From IMG/VR virus record IMGVR_UViG_3300028844_002548, positions 1 through 30,613 of that record: DNA of 30,613 nucleotides. One strand, given 5' to 3'. The position numbers were made by a program, and so were the translations under genes. The stretch comes from a virus. How positions within the stretch are numbered: the stretch's first letter is position 1; each line of letters begins with the position of its first letter. The notes below the pieces were generated by a model. That model made no database searches and was not told the DNA's origin. It saw only the letters and a program-made list of their open reading frames with translations. Shown here piece by piece: positions 13,414-21,800 of the stretch.

Positions 13414-14362
13414 TACGCCCTCGGGCAAAAACAATGAACCCATCTGGTTTGATAAAACAAATTCGAGCCAATCCGTTACCCATAATGAAGACACCTACCA
13501 AACTATAAAAACCAACAAGGTAGATTCTGAAGTCACAGAAATAAATGTAGGAAATGTGTCTCCTTATAAAATTATGGTATGTACACCGTGTCATAGTGAA
13601 GTAACTATGCATTACACGCAAGCTGTTTTAAAATTTCAAATGGCCTGTATGAGAAAAAATATAATGGTGAGTTTTACATTATTGAAATCATCTTTAGTTA
13701 CACAAGGTAGAAACTTATGTGTAGCTAGTATGTTAAACCATGAGGATAACTATACTCATTTATTGTTTATAGATTCTGATATTGATTTTAATTCAGAAAC
13801 TATTTTTAAAATGTTAGAGAAAGACAAAGATATTATTGGTGTTCCTTATCCTATGAAAACATTAGACTGGGATAAAATGTGGAGAAGAATGCATGAAAAA
13901 GAAGATGCAATTGCAGGTCCAAATGATTTAATGCACTCTGGTTATACCTATCCTGTTAAAACAGACAAACCTAATGAAGTCGAAGCTCATGATGGCGTTG
14001 TAGAACTTACCCATATACCAACAGGATGTATGTTAATTAAAAGAAAAGTATTGACAGATTTAATCGAAGCTAATCCAGATCTTGAAATATTTCAAGCAAG
14101 CATCATTAATGGAAAAGAAGTAAAACAACCCAATATGTATAACTTATTTGATACTCTACATGACCCTAAAACTAAACGTTATTTTGGAGAAGACTTTGGA
14201 TTTTGTCAAAGATGGGCCGATATAGGTGGTAAAGTTTATGCTTATATTAATGATTTTATTACTCACGTAGGAGAGTATTCTTATTGTGGCAGATTTAGAG
14301 ATGATCTGTGGCAAGGAAGTAGACCTCTCAAATCGGTTGACGAGCCCAAGAAAATCAAATAA
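13400..14362 (+). CDS. GT-A-type glycosyltransferase with DxD motif
   Basis: 320 aa. Residues about 55-130 carry YKIMVCTPCHSEVTMHYTQA, a SSLVTQGRNLCVASML segment and HLLFIDSDIDF with the Asp125-x-Asp127 metal/nucleotide-sugar motif. IPTGCMLIKRKVL and a C-terminal YFGEDFGFCQRWADIGGKVY segment fit the acceptor-side motifs of GT2/Anp1-like enzymes seen in phages. The first 50 residues are polar, Asn/Thr/Ser-rich and probably disordered. A textbook ribosome binding site (AAGGAG, 13388-13393) inside the preceding gene defines ATG 13400. With its GT4 neighbour it could build a short glycan on a viral or host target; the acceptor is unknown. Confidence 0.75.
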   Translation: MQKSNTPSGKNNEPIWFDKTNSSQSVTHNEDTYQTIKTNKVDSEVTEINVGNVSPYKIMVCTPCHSEVTMHYTQAVLKFQMACMRKNIMVSFTLLKSSLVTQGRNLCVASMLNHEDNYTHLLFIDSDIDFNSETIFKMLEKDKDIIGVPYPMKTLDWDKMWRRMHEKEDAIAGPNDLMHSGYTYPVKTDKPNEVEAHDGVVELTHIPTGCMLIKRKVLTDLIEANPDLEIFQASIINGKEVKQPNMYNLFDTLHDPKTKRYFGEDFGFCQRWADIGGKVYAYINDFITHVGEYSYCGRFRDDLWQGSRPLKSVDEPKKIK

Positions 14363-14364
14363 AG

Positions 14365-14398
14365 TATAATATTTACAGGACTTCTACGCCTGCTAATT
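14365..14398 (+). promoter_or_regulatory. -10-like element and short leader before the GGRIG protein gene
   Basis: A perfect TATAAT stands at 14365-14370, but no matching -35 lies at 16-18 nt; the nearest TTGACG is 22 nt upstream. A small inverted repeat, CAGG (14376-14379) / CCTG (14389-14392), follows. The gene at 14399 has no close Shine-Dalgarno (CAGGA is about 18 nt away). Promoter activity is possible but weakly supported. Confidence 0.25.
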
Positions 14399-16492
14399 AT
14401 GGCGATATCTAGATCTTTAATGAACAGACAACTTTATGCAAACGGCGGAATAATGCAAGTCGCACCTAGGGAAAAGTTTGGTATTGGAAGCTCACTTAAA
14501 AAGTTTGTTAGAAAAATTATACCTAATGAAGTTGCAGATATAGCAGTTAAAGCTGCTCCTTTCGTTGCGCCATTTAATCCTGCAGTAGCCGCAGCTATGG
14601 CAGGAATAGGTAGCTTTGACCAAACAGGCAGTATTGGTGACTCTTTAAAAAGAGGTGCATTAACATATGGTGGTGGTCAGTTAGCAAGATACGCAGGTGG
14701 AGCAGGTTTTCAAGGCAATCCTTTTGCATCAGGTGGTGCGTTTACACCCACTGGTTTTACATCAGGATTTAGTTCCCCTATAGGTACAGACACGGGTCTT
14801 GGTAAATTCTTCTCGAACCGAGGAACTGAAGGTGTTCAAGGTATAAGTGTAGATAGTGGAAGAGCCGGAGATAGTGCAAGTGCTTTATCGAGATCAACAG
14901 CAAATGTTCCAACAGAAGCTTTAGCTAGTGAAGTATCATATGTTCCAGGCGGAACAGAAGCTTTAGCTAGTGAATTATCATATGTTCCTAATGCAACCAA
15001 TGCATTAGTAGACGCTTCCGACATGGCTTTAGTAGGTGATGTTAAACAAGCAGCGTCACAAGAATTTAATTTGTTTAAAACTGCAGCAGAGAAGGTTCAA
15101 AATTTTGATTATAGAGAAGCAGGTAATAAAGCTTTAGAGTTAGGTAAAAAATTTGGTAAAGCTATATATACAGATAAAGACGGTAACTTAGATAAAGCAG
15201 CACTATTAGGAACAATAGCTTTCGCTGGATCCTACGCAGAAGCTAAAGCATTAGCAGCGGACGCTGGAGTAGAGATAACTCCAGAAGAGTATGATGAAGC
15301 AGCTAAAGCAGACAAAAAAGAAGAGTACGCAACTTACTTAACTAATTTCTTTGGTGGTCAAAAAGACGGCGGTAGAATAGGTTATGAATCTGGTGCTAAT
15401 GAAATGATAAAAACACAATTACTGGAGGAGATCATGCCAGATACAAGCACTGAAGAAATGATAATGATTATGACAGAGGATGGACCAAAGATGGTTAAAA
15501 AATCAGACTTTGAAGCAATGTCAGGAATGTTTAGAGATACAACTACAAGTCTTTATGGTGATGCAGCTAAAGGAAGACCTGTTCCAGAATTTGCCAACGG
15601 TGGTAGAATAGGATTAAAGTTTGGTTCTGAACCAGAAGATGCAGAAATAGGTATTATGTCAATTGACGTTGAAGCAGGGGATGACGAAGACGAAGAAGAT
15701 ATGAAGATGGCAGGTATTACATTTAGCTCTGCAGAAAAATCATATTTATTTAAAAAATTAGGTGGTGCTGGTGGATCAGATAGATCTTACACGATGCCGC
15801 AATTATATAGAGTATTAAGTAATCCAGATAGATATGCAGCAGATGCAGTAGTATTAAAAGAAATTGCTATTATGGGTCTAGGTAAAAAAGACGGCGGAAG
15901 AATAGGTCTTAGAGATGGAACAGATGCAATAAGAGATATAGATTTTTTATTAGAAGGACAAGATGAGTTTTCAATGCAAGAATTTGGTAAAAAGGTAAGT
16001 GAATTAAATTCTGCGGAAAGAAAAGAATTAGCTGATAAAATATATAGCTATGAATTAAAATTTAAAAACGGCGGAAGAATAGGTCTTAAAGGCGGATCAG
16101 GTTCTTCTAATAGAGTAGCACAATTAATGTTAACAAGAAGTTCTCTACTTGCTAACGACCCTGATGAAGATGTTTCTTTTATAGATATAGAACTAGAAAG
16201 AGATTTTGGAATTAAAATGAAAGCCGAGGGGGGTATTATGGAAGCTAAAATACCAACAGGCAAGATGAGAAAAAATAATGCAGGTGTAGTTGAGAGAGAC
16301 TACAGAGATGAAGGTGGTTTTGTACCAGTTGGTATCAAAGAAAGAGCTGATGATGTACCCGCTATGTTATCTAAAAATGAATTTGTAATGACTGCTGATG
16401 CGGTACGGGGTATCGGTAATGGCAGCGTTGAAGAAGGATCTAAGAAATTATACAACACAATGAAACAAGCAGAAAAAGTAGGTAAAGCATAA
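14399..16492 (+). CDS. Large internal-virion-type protein with GGRIG repeats (697 aa)
   Basis: Residues 40-75 form a hydrophobic Ala/Val/Pro segment (AAPFVAPFNPAVAAAMAGIG). Four [DN]GGRIG motifs stand at about residues 323, 400, 498 and 557, with variant GGI/GGF motifs near 16, 610 and 640. Between them lie acidic, helical stretches (EEMIMIMTEDGPKMVKKSDF; DDEDEEDMKMAG). The C-terminus (DDVPAMLSKNEFVMTADAVR at 651-670, then GIGNGSVEEGSKKLYNTM) matches a terminal domain common to marine-phage structural proteins near the end of the morphogenesis block. Residues 172-200 contain a short tandem repeat. It leads a run of presumed ejection or core proteins. No enzymatic motif is seen. Function is unknown; a virion interior or tail role is inferred from place and family. 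Confidence 0.65.
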   Translation: MAISRSLMNRQLYANGGIMQVAPREKFGIGSSLKKFVRKIIPNEVADIAVKAAPFVAPFNPAVAAAMAGIGSFDQTGSIGDSLKRGALTYGGGQLARYAGGAGFQGNPFASGGAFTPTGFTSGFSSPIGTDTGLGKFFSNRGTEGVQGISVDSGRAGDSASALSRSTANVPTEALASEVSYVPGGTEALASELSYVPNATNALVDASDMALVGDVKQAASQEFNLFKTAAEKVQNFDYREAGNKALELGKKFGKAIYTDKDGNLDKAALLGTIAFAGSYAEAKALAADAGVEITPEEYDEAAKADKKEEYATYLTNFFGGQKDGGRIGYESGANEMIKTQLLEEIMPDTSTEEMIMIMTEDGPKMVKKSDFEAMSGMFRDTTTSLYGDAAKGRPVPEFANGGRIGLKFGSEPEDAEIGIMSIDVEAGDDEDEEDMKMAGITFSSAEKSYLFKKLGGAGGSDRSYTMPQLYRVLSNPDRYAADAVVLKEIAIMGLGKKDGGRIGLRDGTDAIRDIDFLLEGQDEFSMQEFGKKVSELNSAERKELADKIYSYELKFKNGGRIGLKGGSGSSNRVAQLMLTRSSLLANDPDEDVSFIDIELERDFGIKMKAEGGIMEAKIPTGKMRKNNAGVVERDYRDEGGFVPVGIKERADDVPAMLSKNEFVMTADAVRGIGNGSVEEGSKKLYNTMKQAEKVGKA
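14912..14988 (+). repeat. Tandem duplication inside the 697-aa gene
   Basis: A 35-nt unit (14912-14946) beginning ACAGAAGCTTTAGCTAGTG is repeated 42 nt later (14954-14988) with one substitution. It encodes TEALASEVSYVP followed by TEALASELSYVP, so the reading frame is kept. It looks like a recent in-frame duplication. Confidence 0.85.
15365..16084 (+). repeat. Four dispersed GGRIG-coding repeats
   Basis: Sequences coding for [DN]GGRIG lie at 15365-15382, 15596-15613, 15890-15907 and 16067-16084 (spacing 77, 98 and 59 codons). Nucleotide similarity is strong around GGCGG(T/A)AGAATAGG(T/A). Each is followed by a short polar/glycine segment (YESG, LKFGS, LRDG, LKGGS) and then a new helical block, so the motif delimits units of the protein. 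A related EGGRVKRAIG occurs in the protein encoded at 17441. Confidence 0.8.
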
Positions 16493-17379
16493 TGGCAGCA
16501 ACAGATTATACACAAACAGTAAGACGATCCCCTGCAATAGAAGCAGCTCAAGAAAACTATATAGATTTATTAACGCAACAAGTTGGTAGAGCTCCAGGCT
16601 CTGCCGGTGTACCAACGTTAGCGGAACTTGGACCACAGGTTGCAGGACAAAACGTTTTAACGCAAGCAGCTCAACAACAAGCAGCAACTCAAGCAGGATT
16701 AGGTCAACTATCTTTTGGTGCAGAAGGACAAGTAACAGGTGCAGGTCAAGGCACTGGAGTTGCAGGCTATCAACCTTTCTTGGATCAGGCAGCAGCGTAT
16801 TCAGGTCCACAAGCTTTCCAATCTTTTATGTCACCATACCAACAACAGGTGATTGATACAACTCTTGCAGAGTTTGATACTCAAACAGCTAGAGGTGTAC
16901 CACAACTTGCAGCCAATGCTATTCAAGCAGGTGCTTTCGGTGGTGGTAGAGAAGGTGTGGCTCAAGCTCAGTATGCATCAGACGCTGCACAAAAAAGAGC
17001 ATTGTTACAAGCTCAATTATTAGGTCAAGGTTTCACTCAAGCGAATCAATTAGCACAACAAGGTTTCGAACAACAAAGAAATTTAGCATCATTACAACCA
17101 TCACTCGCTGCGAGTGGTGTACAACAATTAGGTGCAGCGGGTACAGGAAATTTAGCTTATCAACAAGCTTTACTAGATGCGCAACAACAACAAAATCAAT
17201 TAGCATACAATGAACCTTTAAGTAGAATCCAGGCTTTTGGATCAGGGATAGCTAGTCAGGCAAGCGGATCACCTACCACAACACAATCAGTAGGTACAGG
17301 TGGTGGTGCTGGAACAGTTGGACCTTTATCACAAGCTTTATCAGCAGGATTAAGTGCTTATGGTTTGACCATCATTTAG
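16492..17379 (+). CDS. Gln/Ala-rich internal virion protein (295 aa)
   Basis: The sequence is dominated by Gln, Ala and Gly and predicted helical. Residues 113-165 (MSPYQQQVIDTTLAEFDTQT, then AIQAGAFGGGREGVAQAQY) match a motif shared by many podovirus and cyanophage proteins of the internal-core/ejection region. The helical repeat continues with QLLGQGFTQANQLAQQGFEQ. The C-terminus is Gly/Ser/Thr-rich and ends abruptly in AYGLTII. ATG 16492 overlaps the previous stop by one base (TAATG). The probable start of the next gene lies inside its 3' end (ATG 17360). The role is likely virion interior or DNA ejection, inferred from family resemblance and position. Confidence 0.65.
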   Translation: MAATDYTQTVRRSPAIEAAQENYIDLLTQQVGRAPGSAGVPTLAELGPQVAGQNVLTQAAQQQAATQAGLGQLSFGAEGQVTGAGQGTGVAGYQPFLDQAAAYSGPQAFQSFMSPYQQQVIDTTLAEFDTQTARGVPQLAANAIQAGAFGGGREGVAQAQYASDAAQKRALLQAQLLGQGFTQANQLAQQGFEQQRNLASLQPSLAASGVQQLGAAGTGNLAYQQALLDAQQQQNQLAYNEPLSRIQAFGSGIASQASGSPTTTQSVGTGGGAGTVGPLSQALSAGLSAYGLTII

Positions 17380-18844
17380 AAAAGGCGGAGCAACGGGTAT
17401 AGGACAATTAACTCCTAGAGTAAAAGCACAAAGCGGTTTTATGGGAATGAACTTTGGTGTAGGGCAAGGTGACAACACCGGTTATCAAAAATATATGGAA
17501 AAAGTAAGAGCTGATAGAGCTTCAGGACAACCTAGTGGTATTGCTAAAATGTTTTTAGGACCAAGATACACAGATCCTAATTTTGTTTCCCCTTTTTTAA
17601 AACCAGACTCACCTTTCTTTTCTAATAGAACAGGTTTTGAGTTTATGAATTTAGGTGCCCAAAATAATGGCAGCACTACTTTTATGACTAATGCAGGTCC
17701 AAAGGTTGTTGAAGATATTGCAGATATTAAAATAACATCAGACGCTGATGATTTAAAAGATACCGCAGTGACTGGTGTAATAAGACCAGGACGTGGAGTA
17801 TCTTACGGTGTAAAAGAAGCTGAAATAAATACTACAGGTACAGGTACAGGTACAGGTAAAGGTACAGACGATATTTTAACAAGTGAACTTTCTATGAAAG
17901 ATGCAATTAGTGATGAAGTAGATATTCTTAAAGACTTATTAAAAAACACTGGAATGAGCAAAGGTGAAAAAGCTTTACTACTTGCTAAAGCTATTAAAAC
18001 ACCTGGAACAATTGCAGATAAATTAGAAGTAGGTGCTAACGAAGCTCTTAAATATAAAGCAGAAGAAAGAAAACAAGACAAGGCCATAATCTTAACTGCA
18101 TATAAAAATTACAAAGCTACGGAGTTAGCAAACGGTAAAAAAAATGATAAACAAAAACAAGTTGAAACATACGTAACTTTAAAAAGACAAGCAGGAGACA
18201 AACGACCTCAAAGAGAATTAGAACTTGAAGCTATTGAAGTAGTTTACAAACCTAGAACAATAGCTCCCGCTGATGCTAACGTAGAAATAGGTGCAGCAGA
18301 GTTTAGAACATCAGGTGGTGCAACGAGAGTAGGACAACTACAGGCGGACATTGCAAAATATTCAAAAAATTTAAATTTAAAAGGGGCTAAAGAAAAAGTA
18401 GACCAAGCAAAAGCTGAATTAACTTTATTAGCAAAATCTTTAAGTGCGTCAGGAGCAGAAAAATTAATAGATCTTTATGGTCTTAGAGAATATTTACAAG
18501 AGGGTGGCAGAGTTAAAAGAGCCATTGGTACTCCGGAAACAGGAGAGACTGATATAAGTGTAGTAGATGAAAGTATTGTTACTCCTACAGGGACAGAAAA
18601 AATAGAAGCTACTGAAGTAACTGCTGCAGAAAATGTAGACCCTATGCAAGAAGTACCTGTTATGGATTTTTCTACATTAAGAAATAGATTACCAAAAGAA
18701 ATAACAGACGACATTGTACAGCTGTTGGCTAACAGCAAAGAAGCTTTACAAGATTTTTATTATTTAAATAATCAACAAGATGTTAGTCGATTTAATACCA
18801 AGTACGGAGTTAATTTAATATTACCACCATCGGTATTGGCATAG
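17360..18844 (+). CDS. Structural protein (467 aa from ATG 17441) with disrupted upstream start
   Basis: The uninterrupted frame starts at ATG 17441 (MGMNFGVGQGDNTGYQKYME) but has no good ribosome binding site there, and the same frame is coding-like back to 17369 (PSFRKGGATGIGQLTPRVKA). A start at ATG 17360 with AGGA 10 nt upstream would read ATG GTT TGA CCA: codon 3 is a stop. The conserved form probably begins at 17360 and this copy has a nonsense or sequence error; otherwise ATG 17441 is used. Downstream there is a TGTGTGTGKGTDD linker (about 131-143), a Lys-rich helical middle, EGGRVKRAIG (354-363) and a C-terminal domain (408-467, MDFSTLRNRLPKEITDDIVQ) common at the ends of marine-phage virion proteins. 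Residue numbers are from 17441. Function unknown, probably virion-associated. Confidence 0.6.
17834..17857 (+). repeat. ACAGGT x4 microsatellite
   Basis: Four exact copies of ACAGGT in tandem encode an alternating Thr-Gly linker; slippage of one unit would add or remove two codons in frame. It separates the N-terminal part of the 467-aa protein from its helical middle. Confidence 0.9.
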
Positions 18845-18853
18845 GAGGATTCC

Positions 18854-21800
18854 ATGGATTGGAAAGAGCTATCTCAAATTCCAGTGTTTTCAGAATCACA
18901 GGATGTTGCAACAGCCGCTCAAGGTGAAACAACTATTGGTGATTATGCTTTAGATATATTTAGAGCTCCTATTGGAGGTATTAGTGATGCTTTACAAGGT
19001 TTGGTTACATTAGGGGTACTACCTTTTGATATGCTAACCGACAAAGATCTTACAGGAAAGATAGATGCTTTTTTTGATGCCGCCCCTATTTTAAATTTAG
19101 AGGCTAAAACCGGTCTTGGACAAATCGTTCAAACTATAACTCAATTTGGTGTACCTTTAGGTGTTGCATCAAAAATAGGTAGAGCAATTCCTCTTTTACA
19201 AAAAGCAGGACAAACTACAGCGCTTTCAAGTCTTCCAACCGTTGGAGCCAAAGGTGTAGAGATTGCAAGAAGAGCAGGTTACTGGGGAGCGTTAGGTGGA
19301 GCAACGGATATTGCAGTTAGTGTACCAACTAAGAACGTTGTCTTGTCAGACATGCTTGGTATAACGGAAACACCGGATCTTGCATCAGCTACAGGTAAAG
19401 ACTTAGCTGTAGAAAAAATGAAACAAAAATTAAAGTTTGGAGCCGAGGGTGCAGTTATTGGTGGAGGTATTGCAATGTTACCTGTTGCAGGTGCAGTGGG
19501 TAAAAAACTTTTAGGACCTGTCTACAATAAAGTAATTGATCCAGCAGGTAGACAAGTATTTAGACAATTAGATAGCAAAATTTTAAATCCTTTAACTCAA
19601 GTAATAGCAGGTACAGGTAAAGAAGGTACCTTTTTAACTAAAGGTGTAACTAAACTCGGTACGAAAAAAGATATAGCTAAACAAACTATTTACGATAAAT
19701 TAGGTATACCGGATCCAGGACAATGGGCTTTTTTTAATACTAAAGGTGGAACTTTTGGGCAAGCAGTAGCAGGTAAATTAAGTAAGCTACAGGAATATTT
19801 TAGCTCTGCAGGGTTGATGACTAAAGGTTTAAAAACAGAAGGAGACAAAGTAACCGGAAAATTAGAAGCTATCAAAAAAAAATTTGATCGTAGAGATCAA
19901 ATGATTAATACAAAACTTTACAACGTTGTTACTAAATTTAAAACTAATCTATTTGATAAAGCTACTAATAGTCGAGGTTATAGAAACATTACCGATGAGC
20001 TTACTAGAGAACGAAACAAAATAACAGATTACATCATAACTCCTGACAGAAAAGGAGCTGCTGAAAAATTAAAATTAGTAGATCCTTCTGTAAGACAAGA
20101 AGCTAAAGACATTAAACAAATGTTAAAAGAATCCAATATGTTGGTAGGAAATTTATTTGGTAACTCTCCAATTAAATCTTTTAAAGCATTAGCCGGTTTA
20201 AAAATGAATGATGCAGATAATTTCTTTAAACAAAGGTTAGCTTCTTTTAACAACAGTAAATTTGAATTTGACGTCAAAGGACCAATTGCTGCTGGAGCAA
20301 AAAAAGAATTTAGAACAGCTTTTCTTTCAAATCAAAATATGAGAGCAACCGCAGAGGGTTTAGAAAACGTAGGTTATAAAGCTGCCAGACAATTAAAAGA
20401 AAAATTAAAATCTAAAAATCCTAAACTAACAAATAGAGAAAAAGATATTGTTAAAGCGTTAGATAAAAACGTAGAAATTAGAATGAACGCTTTAAAAAGT
20501 GCTGTTATTAATGCCGGATCTAATCCTGAAAAATATTTTAGTTCAATAGGAAGAACAATAGGTAAAGATTTAAAAAAAGATAAAGCTGGAACATATAATG
20601 TAAATGATATTTCTGATGAAATTAGAAAATTTCTATCTACTCCTAAAGGTCAAAAAGAAGCTATTAATGATTTTAGTCCTGTTTTAGACAGCATCATATG
20701 GAACAATAAACAGGTTTATCAAAGACAGTATTTTGATCTTATCGAAGATCAATGGATGAAAAATGGGTTAGTGTTTAAAAATCTTTTAAGTGATGATGCA
20801 GCGTATCAGGCTGTTTTAAATAAGGGAATTGATCCAACGCGTTTAAGAAAAGTTACTGCACGTACCGATGCAGGTATTACTTCAATAGATGATTTGGCTT
20901 TAGACTCTAAATTTTTTAGAAATGAAAAAATTAGAAATCCTAAAGCTAAAGACTTAGAAAGTGAAGATGTTTTTTTAAAAGATGCTGTTGAAGATGTTAA
21001 AAAATTCGATACTTATTATGCTCTTCCTGAAATTGCAAACGCTATACAAGGAGTTAAAAGTAATTTTGATAATTTATTTGACGTTCCTATTTATTCTAAC
21101 TTAATGAAATTTAAAGCAGGTGGTCAAATTTCTAAAACAATTTTCTCACCAATGACTCAAGTAAGAAACGTATCTACCGCATCTTTCTTTCCACTAGCGA
21201 GTGGTTTGATAGGTAGTCGTAGTTCAGTATCGCAAGCATTTAGAGATATATTTGAAGACATATTTCAAAGTGGAAAATTTGATCCTAAAATGTTTGATGA
21301 ATGGCTGGACTCTAGTGTAACTAGAGGAATTATTGATCAAAGTATTCAAGTTAATGAGATGAAACGTTTAGCAGAAAGAGGAGTGAAAGGTCTTTTAAAT
21401 GTAGATGACTTTATGAAAAATCCAACAGTTAAAAAATTTGTTGATGTCTATCAAGGTGGAGATAACATTTGGAAAGTTTACTCTGATAGATTCTATCAAT
21501 CAGCATTGAAACAAGCGTTTGGTGATCCAAAAGCCACACCTGCTAAAGTATTAGATCAAGTTAGAGAATGGTATAAAACTGTAGCCAAAGAAGATTTTAT
21601 AGAGATTAGTTCTATTTCTGGAAAACAAAAAACGGCTCAAGAAGCTATAGAAGAAGTGTCTGCTTATTTAGTGACTAATACTATTCCAACTTATAGTAAG
21701 GTGCCTAAAGCAATACAAACTATAAGAGATTTACCTTTAGGAAATTTCATAGCTTTTCCCGCCGAGATATTAAGAACAGGTGGAAATTTAATTACTTTAG

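Noticed and set aside
16448-16810. Leu-rich minus-strand open frame (120 aa)
   Set aside because: It is the complement of the Gln/Ala-rich coding sequence of the 295-aa protein (CAA/CAG becoming Leu codons) and has no initiation signals.
17360-17368. Genome-wide reassignment of TGA to tryptophan
   Set aside because: All other long genes are free of internal TGA and use TGG for Trp in a strongly A+T-rich genome; an isolated mutation, error or local recoding is more likely.
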